Origin: Salininema proteolyticum
Lineage (GTDB): Bacteria; Actinomycetota; Actinomycetes; Mycobacteriales; Micromonosporaceae
Direction: 5' to 3'
DNA length: 64,000 bases
NCBI RefSeq assembly: GCF_042685645.1
Contig: NZ_JBHUNX010000001.1
Span: 3,348,001 to 3,412,000 of the forward strand
In this document: piece after piece, positions 33,655 to 42,998 of the stretch
Numbering within the stretch: the first letter of the stretch is position 1
Layout: each line of letters starts with the position of its first letter
Program-made: the position numbers and the translations under genes
The notes under the pieces: model-generated
Seen by the model: the letters and a program-made list of their open reading frames with translations, nothing else
What the model was told of the DNA's origin: nothing
Database searches by the model: none

Positions 33655-34563
33655 ATGTCCAGCAACGCTTTCGCCGACGGTCGCGCCGGGATCGACGCGT
33701 CTCTAGTCCGGCGACTGATCGATCGCCGCTTCCCCCGTTGGAGCGGCCTGCCGGTCACCCCCGTGGAGTGGGACGGCTGGGACAACCGGACCTACCGGCT
33801 CGGGGACGACATGAGCGTCCGGCTCCCCACTGCCGCCGGCTACGCGCCGGCCGTGGTCAAGGAGAACGAGTGGCTCCCGGTACTGGCGCCAGGGCTGCCT
33901 CTGCCGATCCCCGTCCCGCTGGGCCTCGGCGCCCCCGACGAGGAGTTCCCGCATCCGTGGTCGGTGCGGCGGTGGCTCGATGGGGAGACCGCCACGGCCG
34001 AGCGCGTCAACGACATGACGCGGTTCGCGGTCGACCTGGCCCGGTTCCTAAAAGCGCTGCGGTCCGTCCCGGCCGACGGCGGCCCGGCGGCCGGGGCGCA
34101 CAGCTTCCACCGGGGAGCACCGCCCGCCCGCTACCACGACCAGACGGTCGAGGCGCTGGACATCCTGGGAGACGACATCGACACGGAAGGCGCCGCCACC
34201 ACCTGGCAGGCCGCCCTCGAAGCGGAGTCGGACGCCGCGCCGGCCTGGTTCCACGGCGACATCGCGCCGGGCAACCTGCTCGTGCGAGACGGCCGCCTGT
34301 CCGCCGTCATCGACTTCGGGACCTGCGGCGTCGGAGACCCCGCCTGCGACCTGGTCATCGCCTGGACCTTCTTCACCGGCGAGAGCCGCGAAGCATTTCG
34401 CAGGGAAGTGGATCTGGACGAAGGGGCCTGGCGGCGAGCGCGCGGCTGGGCTCTGTGGAAGGCCCTGATCTGCCTGAGCGGGATCGACGACAACACGGGC
34501 GACGTGGACGCGCATCGGCGGGTCATCGCGACGGTCGTCGAGGAGGACCGGCGCTCCCGGTAA
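33655..34563 (+). CDS. Aminoglycoside-phosphotransferase-like kinase
   Basis: A 302-residue APH-fold kinase: GWDNRTYRLGDDMSVRLP (ATP-binding strands, near 40-58), catalytic loop HGDIAPGNLL (near 200) and metal motif VIDFGTCGVGDPACDL. The last motif is typical of the subgroup annotated as aminoglycoside or macrolide phosphotransferases, many of which act on unknown metabolites. The stop lies 7 nt from the end of the convergent GNAT gene, with no terminator between. Confidence 0.88.
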   Translation: MSSNAFADGRAGIDASLVRRLIDRRFPRWSGLPVTPVEWDGWDNRTYRLGDDMSVRLPTAAGYAPAVVKENEWLPVLAPGLPLPIPVPLGLGAPDEEFPHPWSVRRWLDGETATAERVNDMTRFAVDLARFLKALRSVPADGGPAAGAHSFHRGAPPARYHDQTVEALDILGDDIDTEGAATTWQAALEAESDAAPAWFHGDIAPGNLLVRDGRLSAVIDFGTCGVGDPACDLVIAWTFFTGESREAFRREVDLDEGAWRRARGWALWKALICLSGIDDNTGDVDAHRRVIATVVEEDRRSR

Positions 34564-34570
34564 CGGGACG

Positions 34571-35557
34571 TCACAGGTCGCGGGCGTACTCCACCCTCAG
34601 GTCGACCGGTTCGAAGCCGAACTCGGCGTTGACGGCGTTCATGTGCACGTTGACGTCGGCGTTGCCCGTCCAGATCCACCGCGCTCGCGGGTGCGCCTCT
34701 TTGAGCGCGCGCAGGTTCTTGCGTTTGACCGCCGTTCCGAGACGGCGGCCCCGGTGGTCGGGGCGGACGATGGTGATGGCCTGGTTGACATGGGCGGGAT
34801 CCTCCCGCGGCACGAAGACGACGGTATTGGCGACGACATCCTCGGTGGCGCGGTGGACGGCCACGGTCTGGACGATGTCGGACCCCGTTAGAGCCCGCCA
34901 GTCCTCTTGGCGCCGTATCGCTTCCACGTCGTACGTCTCCGCCTCCCGCTTGACCCGGCCGGTCGGCATCTCGGTGTTGATCATGCCGTCCAGCAGTGCG
35001 ATGGGCTCCAGCATCTCCTCGGGGATCGCCCCGGTCCACGACCGCAGGTCGTAGGCGGGAGGCGTGTCCGGGCTCCCCGGCTCCTCTGGGACGGGCGCCC
35101 TCCGCTGCACGATCGAGAGCGTCCGGGAGAAGCCGCGCCCCACGAGGAAGTCCCGTCCGGCGGTACCCCGGCGCGGACCGTCGGGGACCTGTTCGTGCGT
35201 GGTGGCCTTCAGAATCGTGCAGCCCTGCTCCACGGCGCGGGCGGCCAGCCGCCCGTACAGCTCCGAACCGATGCCCCGGCGGCGGTGGTCCGGGTGGACG
35301 ATCAGCTCGGCCGACGCGACATGGGCGTTGGAGCCGAGATTGACCATGAGCTTCGCGGCGGCCACGGCGCGGCCGTCGACGAACGCCACGTCGACCTCGT
35401 GGCGGAAGCGGGGGCTCGGGACGGTCGCCATCACCTGGAGGAGGCGCCGGACCGGGGGACGGTTCTCGGGGTGGTCGTGGAGGCGGACGGCGCCGACGAG
35501 GTCCATGAAGGAGTCGAAGGCTTCGGGGTCGTCCCTCCCGATGCGTACGATGTCCAT
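34571..35557 (-). CDS. Tandem GNAT N-acetyltransferase
   Basis: A 328-residue protein with two GNAT modules. The first has the acetyl-CoA motif HPDHRRRGIGSELYGRL (residues ~90-106); the second has RPDHRGRRLGTAVKRKNL (near 280-297). Two-module GNATs are common in actinomycetes and include mycothiol synthase and enzymes of antibiotic resistance, but the strong mycothiol synthase signatures are not evident. ATG 35557 follows GGGGCG. It is convergent with the kinase gene. Confidence 0.85.
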   Translation of the reverse strand: MDIVRIGRDDPEAFDSFMDLVGAVRLHDHPENRPPVRRLLQVMATVPSPRFRHEVDVAFVDGRAVAAAKLMVNLGSNAHVASAELIVHPDHRRRGIGSELYGRLAARAVEQGCTILKATTHEQVPDGPRRGTAGRDFLVGRGFSRTLSIVQRRAPVPEEPGSPDTPPAYDLRSWTGAIPEEMLEPIALLDGMINTEMPTGRVKREAETYDVEAIRRQEDWRALTGSDIVQTVAVHRATEDVVANTVVFVPREDPAHVNQAITIVRPDHRGRRLGTAVKRKNLRALKEAHPRARWIWTGNADVNVHMNAVNAEFGFEPVDLRVEYARDL

Positions 35558-35773
35558 GCGCCCCATTGTCGGTGAGCGCGACCACCCTGGCAATCCCATT
35601 GCCGGGGAGCGGAGCCCGCCGGACGGCCTGCCATCGCCGGGGCCGCGACCGGCCCCGAGCCGCACAGCGCCTCCGGGCGTATCGAAACGTTGTCCAAAAT
35701 GGCCTAACGACCGCAAGGACAGCCACAGCGCTTACGGGCGTAGCGGAGCGGCCGCCCCGCTACGCCAGGGCCG

Positions 35774-37066
35774 TCACTCGGCGACGACGGGGACGGCCGG
35801 GTCCCCGGGCGAGAGCTTCAGCCCCTCCCACGGAATGGAGATGAGGCGCTTGCGCACGCGCTCGCGCGCGGCGTCCAGGCTCGTGACATGGACCAACTCC
35901 CCGTCGCGGTACAGCGGAACCTGCAGTTTCAGGTCGCCGGGCCGCTCTTCGGGCTCGCCCTGGGAGACGATGACCTCCTCGGTGGCCGTCCCGGTCGGCT
36001 TGTGCCGGCGCACGGCCGTCTTCTTCCCGCCGACGGTCCCCTTGTGCTCGGAGCGCTTGGCCACCGGCCGGCCCTCCACCTCGACGAGCTTGTAGACCAG
36101 CTGCGCGGTGGGGTGCCCGGAACCGACGACGACGGAGGTCCCCGCGCCGTACATGTCCACCGGGGCGGCCGCGAGCGCGGCGATGGCGTACTCGTCGAGG
36201 TCCCCCGAGACGACGATGCGGGTCTCGGTGGCGCCCAGGGAGTCGAGCTGCTCGCGCGCGGACTGGGCCATGACGTCCAGGTCGCCGGAGTCGATGCGGA
36301 TGGCGCGCAGCCGGGTCCCGGCGGCCTCGATGGCGTTCTCGATGCCCTGGGTGATGTCGTAGGTGTCGACCAGGAGGGTGGTGTCGGTGCCGTAGCGGTC
36401 GACCTGGGCCTTGAAGGCCTCCAGCTCGGTGTCGTGGAGGAGGGTGAAGGCGTGGGCGGCGGTGCCGGCCGTGGGCACGCCCCAGCGGCGTCCGGCCTCG
36501 AGGTTGGAGGTGGCGCCGAAGCCGGCGATGTAGGCGGAGCGGGCGGAGGCGACGGCGGCCTCCTCGTGGGTGCGGCGCGTGCCCATCTCCAGGATCGGGC
36601 GTCCGCGGGCGGCGGTGACCATGCGGGCCGCGGCAGAGGCGACGGCGCTGTCGTGGTTGAGGATCGACAGGGCGAGGGTCTCCAGGACGACGCACTCGGC
36701 GAAGGTTCCGGAGACGGTGACGATGGGGCTGTTGGGGAAGTAGAGCTCGCCCTCGGGGTAGACGTCAATGTCCCCGCCGAAGGAGTAGTCGGCCAGCCAG
36801 TCGGCGGCTTGGGTGCCGATGACCTCCCTCTCGAGGAGTCCGGCGATGGTGTCGTCGTCGAAGTGGAACCGGGCGACGCCCTCGGCGAAGCGGCCGATGC
36901 CGCTGACGACCCCGTAGCGGCGGCCGGTGGGAAGGCGGCGGGCGAAGACCTCGAAGACGCACTGGCGGTCCGCCGTGCCGTCGGCCAGCGCGGCGTCGAC
37001 CATCGTGAACTCGTAGTGGTCGGTGCGGGTCGGCACCGGCGCGACGGTTTCGTCGAGATAAGGCAT
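35774..37066 (-). CDS. pncB: Nicotinate phosphoribosyltransferase
   Basis: A 430-residue cytoplasmic enzyme that joins nicotinate and PRPP in the NAD salvage pathway. Visible features: TDHYEFTMVDAAL at the N terminus, FEVFARRLPTGRRYGVVSG, the phosphoribosyl-binding RIDSGDL block and VVVGSGHPTAQLVYKL. Its length fits the family. The ATG at 37066 follows TTAATCTCTATGTC without a ribosome site, so the mRNA may be leaderless. It is divergent from the MFS gene. Confidence 0.93.
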   Translation of the reverse strand: MPYLDETVAPVPTRTDHYEFTMVDAALADGTADRQCVFEVFARRLPTGRRYGVVSGIGRFAEGVARFHFDDDTIAGLLEREVIGTQAADWLADYSFGGDIDVYPEGELYFPNSPIVTVSGTFAECVVLETLALSILNHDSAVASAAARMVTAARGRPILEMGTRRTHEEAAVASARSAYIAGFGATSNLEAGRRWGVPTAGTAAHAFTLLHDTELEAFKAQVDRYGTDTTLLVDTYDITQGIENAIEAAGTRLRAIRIDSGDLDVMAQSAREQLDSLGATETRIVVSGDLDEYAIAALAAAPVDMYGAGTSVVVGSGHPTAQLVYKLVEVEGRPVAKRSEHKGTVGGKKTAVRRHKPTGTATEEVIVSQGEPEERPGDLKLQVPLYRDGELVHVTSLDAARERVRKRLISIPWEGLKLSPGDPAVPVVAE

Positions 37067-37240
37067 GACATAGAGATTAACGCCTGGTTTCGGCCGCCGG
37101 TTCGGGAATACCGGACTGCAGGAAGCACGTGAAATGCGGCACCATCGGTGACCGGCGGCACCCCGCCGGGTGACGGCCGAGCGGGCGCGAGCGTAGTGTG
37201 GACCGGTCCGAGCCCGCTTCGAGTCTCCCCAGGTACCGCC

Positions 37241-38566
37241 TTGACTGACACCGCTTCCACGCCGAGCCGCGTCGACTCCGCCGCCGGCGGGCCCCCGTTC
37301 TCCGGCCCGCGCATGGTGGTCATGGCCACGCTCATGTACGGGCTGTCCGCACCCGGTCAGACGGCGACGATCTCCGTGTTCCTCGACCCGATGATCGCCG
37401 ACCTGGGCGTGAGCCGGACGGTGATCTCCACGGCCTACCTCGTGGGCACTCTGGCCGGCGCCATCGCGCTGCCCACCATCGGGAAGCTGGTCGACCGCTT
37501 CGGCGTGCGGGTGTCGACGGCGTGGATCGGCGCGGCGCTCGCGCTGGCGCTGGGCGGGCTGTCCATGGCCGTCGAGGTCTTCGGGCTGACGGCCGGCTTC
37601 ATCGGAATCCGGGCCATGGGCCAGGGTGCGATGGTGCTGGCGGCCTCGGCGCTGCTGTCGCGCTGGTACGACAAGAAGCGCGGCTTCATGCTCGGCATCC
37701 AGGCGGCCCTGGGAGCGGGGCTGATATCCCTGTCCCCCATCGGGCTGGAGCGGCTGATCGAGCACTTCGGCGACTGGCGGGCGGCCATGGCGGTGGAGGC
37801 CGCGGTGGTGGCCCTCGTCGCCGTGCCCATGGCGCTGTTGTGGATCCGCAACCGGCCGGCCGACGTCGGCCAGTACGTGGACGGCGACCCGGCGCTGGCG
37901 CACGAGTCCAAGGCGGAGTCCGGGGCGACGCGCCGCCAGGCTGTCCGCACGCCGTTCTACTGGGTGCTGGTGGGCGCGGTCGGCATGGCCGGGTTCTTCG
38001 GCACCTCGATCGGCTTCCACCAGATCGCCCTGCTGGGCGAGCACGGGCTGTCCACGACGGAGGCGGCGGCGAACTTCCTGCCCCAGACCATCGCGGGCAC
38101 GGCCGCCACGCTGCTGACGGGCTACCTGGTCGACCGCATGGGGCCGCGCGTCCTGCTGGCGGTGTCGATGTTCCTCCTCGCGGCGGGCCTGGCCATGGCG
38201 ACGGCGGCCGCGCCGGGTTGGAACGCCATCGCCTTCGGCCTGGTCTTCGGCGCCGGGGCGAACACCGCCAAGGCCATCGAGGCGGGCATGACGCCCCGCT
38301 ACTTCGGCACCGCGAACATCGGCGCCATCCGCGGCGTCATGTCGGCGGTCATGATCGCGGGCACTTCGGTGGCGCCGCTGCTGTACTCCGTGTTCCACGA
38401 CTGGACCGGGAGCTTCACCGAAGTGCTGTGGATCTCGGCGGCCCTGCCGCTGGTGGTCCTCGTCGCGTCCCTGGTCGTCCCGCTTCCCGAGCCCTTCGGA
38501 GCGGCCGCCGGCGACGCCGTCTCACAACGTGAGCAGGACGAGGGCGCCGAGCGGGACACCGTGTAG
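37241..38566 (+). CDS. MFS transporter
   Basis: A 441-residue, 12-segment major facilitator protein with the loop 2-3 motif GKLVDRFGVRVS and a later repeat LVDRMGPRVLL. It resembles the oxalate/formate-antiporter and monocarboxylate-like branch of actinobacterial MFS proteins; the substrate is unknown. TTG 37241 is preferred because AGG lies about 7 nt upstream; GTG 37148 and ATG 37313 are alternatives. It ends 9 bp before the next gene. Confidence 0.85.
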   Translation: MTDTASTPSRVDSAAGGPPFSGPRMVVMATLMYGLSAPGQTATISVFLDPMIADLGVSRTVISTAYLVGTLAGAIALPTIGKLVDRFGVRVSTAWIGAALALALGGLSMAVEVFGLTAGFIGIRAMGQGAMVLAASALLSRWYDKKRGFMLGIQAALGAGLISLSPIGLERLIEHFGDWRAAMAVEAAVVALVAVPMALLWIRNRPADVGQYVDGDPALAHESKAESGATRRQAVRTPFYWVLVGAVGMAGFFGTSIGFHQIALLGEHGLSTTEAAANFLPQTIAGTAATLLTGYLVDRMGPRVLLAVSMFLLAAGLAMATAAAPGWNAIAFGLVFGAGANTAKAIEAGMTPRYFGTANIGAIRGVMSAVMIAGTSVAPLLYSVFHDWTGSFTEVLWISAALPLVVLVASLVVPLPEPFGAAAGDAVSQREQDEGAERDTV

Positions 38567-38575
38567 TCTGGGCGT

Positions 38576-39070
38576 GTGTTGCGAGTAGCGCATGAATTGG
38601 TGGAAGCGATGGTCGCCCATGCCCGGGCCGACCACCCCGAGGAGGCCTGTGGCCTGCTCGTGGGACCCGAGGGTTCGGGTGAGGCGCTGCGCCATGTCCC
38701 CATGACGAACGCGGCACGGTCGACCACCTTCTACGAGTTCGACTCGGAGGAGTGGAAGCAGGTCTACGACGAGATGTGGGCGAATGACGAAGAGGTCGTG
38801 GTGGCCTACCATTCGCACACGGCCACCGAGGCGTACCCGTCGCGCTCCGACGCCGGCATCGCCGCCTCGCTGGGCCTTCCGGGCGCGCACTACGTGCTGG
38901 TGTCCACCCGGGAGAGCGAGCAGGCCGAGGTCCGCTCGTTCACCATCGCCGGAGACGCGGCCGACGCCGAGATCACCGAGGAGCCGATCGAAGTCCTGGG
39001 GGCCCCTGACGCGGTCCAGACCTACCGCTTCGCCCACACTCCCGAGCAGACCGTCTACGACTGTCGCTGA
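38576..39070 (+). CDS. mec: JAMM/M67 metallopeptidase acting on CysO (Mec)
   Basis: A 164-residue JAMM protease: Glu in PEEACG (near 22), then HSHTATEAYPSRSD with the His-x-His and Ser/Asp zinc-site residues (near 79-93). In mycobacteria the Mec protease cuts cysteine from the CysO-Cys adduct made by CysM. Gene order mec-cysO-cysM here is the same. The GTG start has TAGTCT 6-7 bp upstream and no ribosome site, which suggests a leaderless message. It may also trim the CysO C terminus (see the cysO entry). Confidence 0.9.
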   Translation: MLRVAHELVEAMVAHARADHPEEACGLLVGPEGSGEALRHVPMTNAARSTTFYEFDSEEWKQVYDEMWANDEEVVVAYHSHTATEAYPSRSDAGIAASLGLPGAHYVLVSTRESEQAEVRSFTIAGDAADAEITEEPIEVLGAPDAVQTYRFAHTPEQTVYDCR

Positions 39071-39211
39071 CCCGCTCCGGCCGGGTCGGTCCTCGAAATT
39101 TTTTCCCGTTCTCCCCCGTTGAGGGGTCATGGGCCCGTACCCGGCCGCCGCCGCGCCCCGGCGCGGCCGCTCCACCCGTCCCAACAGAGAAATACCAGTA
39201 GGAGAAGACCA

Positions 39212-39490
39212 ATGGCCATCGAAGTTCGCGTCCCCACCATCCTCCGGAGCTACACCGGCGGAGAGAAGCTCGTCGAGGGCAAGGGCGACAACCTGGCCGC
39301 GCTGTTCGACGACATCGAGTCGCGCCACTCGGGCGTCAAGGGCCGCATCATCACCGACGAGGGCGCCCTGCACCGCTTCGTCAACGTCTACGTCAACGAC
39401 GAGGACGTCCGCTTCATCGGCGGCCTGGAGGCCGAGCTGAAGGACGGCGACTCCGTCACCATCCTCCCGGCCGTCGCCGGGGGCATGTAG
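39212..39490 (+). CDS. cysO: CysO sulfur-carrier protein (MoaD/ThiS family)
   Basis: A 92-residue ubiquitin-like protein; its C terminus is AVAGGM. The diglycine that must be thiocarboxylated for cysteine synthesis is therefore followed by one Met. In mycobacterial CysO the chain ends in GG. AGGAG precedes the ATG. It sits between the JAMM protease and CysM genes; the latter starts 12 nt after its stop, so all three form one pathway for O-phosphoserine-dependent cysteine synthesis. Confidence 0.93.
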   Translation: MAIEVRVPTILRSYTGGEKLVEGKGDNLAALFDDIESRHSGVKGRIITDEGALHRFVNVYVNDEDVRFIGGLEAELKDGDSVTILPAVAGGM

Positions 39491-39502
39491 GGAGGCGCTC
39501 CC

Positions 39503-40453
39503 ATGGCCCGTTACGAAGATCTGGCCGCCACCACAGGCCGGACTCCCTTGGTGGGTCTGCCGAGGCTGTCCCCGGGACCCGGGGTCCGCCTGTGGGCCAA
39601 ACTGGAGGGCCTCAACCCGACCGGCTCGGTCAAGGACCGGGTCGCCGCGGAGATGATCGCCCAGGCCGAGGCCGACGAGAGGCTCCGCCCGGGCTCCACC
39701 ATCCTGGAGCCCACCAGCGGCAACACCGGCATCGCCGTGGCGATGCTGGCGCGCCGCAAGGGCTACCGGCTGATCGCGGTCATGCCGGAGAACACCTCGG
39801 TCGAGCGCGCGCAGCTGCTGCGCGCCTACGGCGCGGAGATCGTGTTCTCCCCCGCCGCGGGCGGCTCGAACGCCGCGGTGGCGAAGGCCCGCGAGATGGC
39901 CAAGGAGCACCCCGAATGGGTGATGCTCAACCAGTACGCCAACCCGGCCAACGCCGCGGCGCACTACAAGACGACCGGACCGGAGATCCTGGACGACCTC
40001 CCCGAGGTCACCCACTTCGTCGCCGGGCTCGGCACCACGGCCACGCTCATGGGCGTCGGCCGCTACCTGCGCGAGCACAAGCCGGGCGTGGAGGTCGTGG
40101 CCGCCGAGCCGCGCTACGGCGAGCTGGTCTACGGACTGCGGAACCTCGACGAGGGTTTCGTCCCGGAGCTGTACGACGCCGAGGTGCTCTCGCGGCGCCT
40201 GTCGGTCGGCACCGACGACGCCCTCAGGTGGACCCGCGAGGTCCTCGCCGAGGAGGGGCTGTTCGTCGGCCTCTCGACCGGCGCGGTCCTGCACGCGGCG
40301 CACCAGCTGGGCCGCAAGGCCGTCGAGGCCGGCCGCGAGGCCGACATCGCGGTGCTGGTCGCCGACGGCGGATGGAAGTACCTCTCGACCGGGGCCTACT
40401 CCGAGCCCGTCGACGAGGCCGCCGCCCACCTGGACGGCCAGGTCTGGGCCTGA
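39503..40453 (+). CDS. cysM: O-phosphoserine sulfhydrylase / cysteine synthase (CysM)
   Basis: A 316-residue PLP enzyme of fold type II. The PLP lysine is in NPTGSVKDR (near 44), the substrate loop is TSGNTGIA (near 74) and the phosphate cup GLGTTATLMG follows later (mycobacterial CysM also has the Thr-rich form). It uses CysO thiocarboxylate as sulfur donor in the M. tuberculosis system. A perfect terminator follows at 40477. Confidence 0.94.
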   Translation: MARYEDLAATTGRTPLVGLPRLSPGPGVRLWAKLEGLNPTGSVKDRVAAEMIAQAEADERLRPGSTILEPTSGNTGIAVAMLARRKGYRLIAVMPENTSVERAQLLRAYGAEIVFSPAAGGSNAAVAKAREMAKEHPEWVMLNQYANPANAAAHYKTTGPEILDDLPEVTHFVAGLGTTATLMGVGRYLREHKPGVEVVAAEPRYGELVYGLRNLDEGFVPELYDAEVLSRRLSVGTDDALRWTREVLAEEGLFVGLSTGAVLHAAHQLGRKAVEAGREADIAVLVADGGWKYLSTGAYSEPVDEAAAHLDGQVWA

Positions 40454-40476
40454 GCCTCCGCCGTACCGACACCCGT

Positions 40477-40508
40477 GGAACCGCCGACGCGAGCGCGTCG
40501 GCGGTTCC
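40477..40508 (+). terminator. Terminator after cysM
   Basis: Perfect 14-bp arms GGAACCGCCGACGC (40477-40490) and GCGTCGGCGGTTCC (40495-40508) with loop GAGC. The right arm's GTCGGCGGTTCCG recurs at 40548-40560. Confidence 0.85.
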
Positions 40509-40616
40509 GCTATACGGGGCGATCGGTGGAGTCGTGACCTTCCGGACGTCGGCGGTTCCGTTGTACGAGCCCCCGGCGGCTATCGCGTTTTCCCGACCGG
40601 GCGGTAGCCTGAGGGC

Positions 40617-40955
40617 ATGAGCAATCCTTACGCGCAGAGCGTGCCGCCGCCCGCCGCGAGCGCGACTCGACCGCAGTCGGACGGCCCCCGCCTCCTCGTC
40701 CTCGCCGGAATCTCCGCCTGGGCGCTCCTGCTGGTCGTCGCCGGGATCGCCACCGCGACCACCGCCGCCGTCCCGATCATGGGAGGGGAGGCCCCCGACT
40801 GGTTCCTCTGGGCGTTCTCCGGCACGGGCGTGGCCGGTATGATCCTCACGATGGGATCCTTCGCGACGGCGCGCCTCAAGGCCGCGCCCTGGCTCTTCCT
40901 CCTCGGCGCCACGCTGACGCTGGTCGTCGCGTCGTTCCTGGTCAAGAACGCCTGA
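40617..40955 (+). CDS. Small three-pass membrane protein
   Basis: A 112-residue protein: Pro/Ala-rich tail (1-22), then hydrophobic segments at about 26-50, 64-82 and 89-108. In mycobacteria the gene at this place (Rv1337) encodes a larger membrane protein of the rhomboid type, but no rhomboid Ser/His motif is seen here, so they are not shown to be related. Function unknown. Confidence 0.7.
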   Translation: MSNPYAQSVPPPAASATRPQSDGPRLLVLAGISAWALLLVVAGIATATTAAVPIMGGEAPDWFLWAFSGTGVAGMILTMGSFATARLKAAPWLFLLGATLTLVVASFLVKNA

Positions 40956-41075
40956 CGAGGGGGGGACCGCCGACATCCGAGCCCCGGTGTGTTCACGGAC
41001 ACCATGTCATTTTGATGACATTGCATAGGTTTGCTGCGGCAACCGGGGCGGTCGTGGACGTAGGCTTACAACCTG

Positions 41076-41978
41076 ATGAACGACGCGCCTATCGGGATAT
41101 TCGACTCCGGAATCGGGGGCCTGACCGTCGCCCGAGCGGTCGCCGACCTGCTCCCCGGCGAGAACCTCCTGTACGTGGGCGACACGGCCCACCTGCCGTA
41201 CGGGCCCCGCCCCATCTCGGAGGTGCGCGCCTTCTCCCTGAACGTCTGCGACAGGCTCGTCGAGCGCGGCGTCAAGGCCCTCGTCGTCGCCTGCAACAGC
41301 GCCTCGGCCGCTTCCCTGGCCGACATCCGCTCCCGCTACGACATCCCCGTCGTGGAAGTCATCCGCCCCGCCGTCCGCCGCGCAGTGGCCTCGTCGCGCA
41401 GCGGACGCATCGGCGTCGTCGCCACCCAGTCCACCATCGGATCGGGCGCCTACTCCGACGCCTTCAACGCCGTCCCCGACCTGGACGTGACCACGGTCTC
41501 CGCCCCCGCGTTCGTCGACTTCGTCGAGCGCGGCGTGACGACCGGCCGCCAGCTGCTCGGGCTGGCCCAGAACTATCTCGCCCCGCTGCAAGAGGCCGAC
41601 GTCGACACCGTCGTACTCGGCTGTACGCACTACCCGCTCCTGGCCGGCCTCATCGGCCTGGTCCTGGGGGAGGACGTCACGCTGGTGTCCTCCGACTCCG
41701 AATGCGCCCGCGAGCTGTACGGCGTCCTCACCAAGGCCGACCTGCTCGCACCCCAGGGCGGCCTCGGGCAGCACGACTTCCGGGCCACCGGCGACCCCGA
41801 CGCGTTCACCCAGAACGCGCAGAGGTTCCTCGGCGGTGCGTTCGTGGAACGCGCCAAACCCCTGGAAGACGGCGGCGAGATAGACGAAACCGTGTTTCCC
41901 CGCCCCGATTCCGTCACCCACTCAGCGGAATCGGCCACCCAGACTGGACCCGACGGCGAGAGTTCAGCCCACACTTAA
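41076..41978 (+). CDS. murI: Glutamate racemase
   Basis: A 300-residue enzyme that makes D-glutamate for peptidoglycan. Catalytic Cys are in VACNSASA (near 72) and LGCTHYPLL (near 183); the N terminus has the standard IGIFDSGIGGLTV. The last ~35 residues are an acidic tail beyond the usual family length. The ATG lacks a ribosome site, and TAGGCT about 10 bp upstream suggests a leaderless transcript. Neighbours match the mycobacterial murI-Rv1339 order. Confidence 0.94.
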   Translation: MNDAPIGIFDSGIGGLTVARAVADLLPGENLLYVGDTAHLPYGPRPISEVRAFSLNVCDRLVERGVKALVVACNSASAASLADIRSRYDIPVVEVIRPAVRRAVASSRSGRIGVVATQSTIGSGAYSDAFNAVPDLDVTTVSAPAFVDFVERGVTTGRQLLGLAQNYLAPLQEADVDTVVLGCTHYPLLAGLIGLVLGEDVTLVSSDSECARELYGVLTKADLLAPQGGLGQHDFRATGDPDAFTQNAQRFLGGAFVERAKPLEDGGEIDETVFPRPDSVTHSAESATQTGPDGESSAHT

Positions 41979-41993
41979 GAGGTGCCACTCCCT

Positions 41994-42752
41994 ATGAAAC
42001 TGACGATCATCGGATGCGCGGGGTCCTTCCCCGCGCCCGACACTCCGTGTTCGGCCTACCTGGTGGAGGCGGAGGGATTCCGCCTGCTGTTGGACTACGG
42101 CACCGGTTCGCTCGGGGAGTTGCAGAAGCACATCGACCCGCACACCGTCGACGCCGTGATCGTGACCCACCTGCACGCCGACCACTTCTTCGACGCCTGC
42201 GCCTACGCGGTCATGCGGCGCTACGCGCCCGACGCCCCCGACTACCCGGTGCCGATGTACGGCCCGGCGGCGACGGCCGACCGCATCCGGCAGTCCTACG
42301 GGGGCCAGGGCGAGCTGAAGAGCCCGTGCATGACCGACGTCTACGACTTCCGCGTCCTGGAGCCCGGCTCGTTCGAGCTCGGGCCGTTCACCATCCGGGT
42401 CGACCGCGTGGCGCACCCGGTGGAGACGTTCGGGGTCCGCGTCGAGCACCACGGCTCGTCGCTGTGCTACACCTCGGACACCGGTCCCTGCGAGGCGTTG
42501 GAGCGGCTCGCGGCGCACTGCGACACCCTGCTGGCCGAGGCCTCGTACCTGGAGGGCCGGGTCAATCCGCCGGACGTGCACCTGACGGGCAAGGAGGCCG
42601 GCGAGTTCGCCACCAAGGCCGGCGCCAGCCGCCTGCTGCTGACGCACCTGGTCGAGCCGTGGGGTTCGCCGGACGCCACCATGGCGGAGTCGCGCAGCGC
42701 GTTCACCGGGCCGATCGACATCGTCAAGCCCGGCGACGTCTACGAGGTGTAG
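41994..42752 (+). CDS. Metallo-beta-lactamase-fold phosphodiesterase-like protein (Rv1339-like)
   Basis: A 252-residue MBL-fold protein with the metal motif THLHADH (near 59-65), further ligands in RVAHPVET and SDTGP, and a final LLTHL. Place and length match mycobacterial Rv1339, which has been described as an atypical cyclic-nucleotide phosphodiesterase; the function here is inferred from that. ATG 41994 is chosen; GTG 41982 would add four residues. It is close behind murI. Confidence 0.88.
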   Translation: MKLTIIGCAGSFPAPDTPCSAYLVEAEGFRLLLDYGTGSLGELQKHIDPHTVDAVIVTHLHADHFFDACAYAVMRRYAPDAPDYPVPMYGPAATADRIRQSYGGQGELKSPCMTDVYDFRVLEPGSFELGPFTIRVDRVAHPVETFGVRVEHHGSSLCYTSDTGPCEALERLAAHCDTLLAEASYLEGRVNPPDVHLTGKEAGEFATKAGASRLLLTHLVEPWGSPDATMAESRSAFTGPIDIVKPGDVYEV

Positions 42753-42998
42753 GCGCCGCGTCAGGTTTTCCCGCCCGACGGGCGGGTCGGCGCGTTCGCG
42801 CGTGGGCTCGTAAGCGCCGGACCCGCTCTGACCGACGAGCACGCGCGCACGTCCGCGAACGAACTCGTCGGCGCCCCCGCGTTCGCCCTCCCGGATTCGC
42901 ATTCTCACCGCTGCCCGTTCGCAGCAGTGGTGGCCTCTGCCCGCCGTCGGAATAGACTTCTCCCCGGACCAGCCCGAACGGAAGAGGGAGAGGTGCCC

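Noticed and set aside
37148..37240. N-terminal extension of the MFS transporter from GTG 37148
   Set aside because: The extra 31 codons are Gly/Arg/Ser-rich with no ribosome site and would enter the divergent promoter region.
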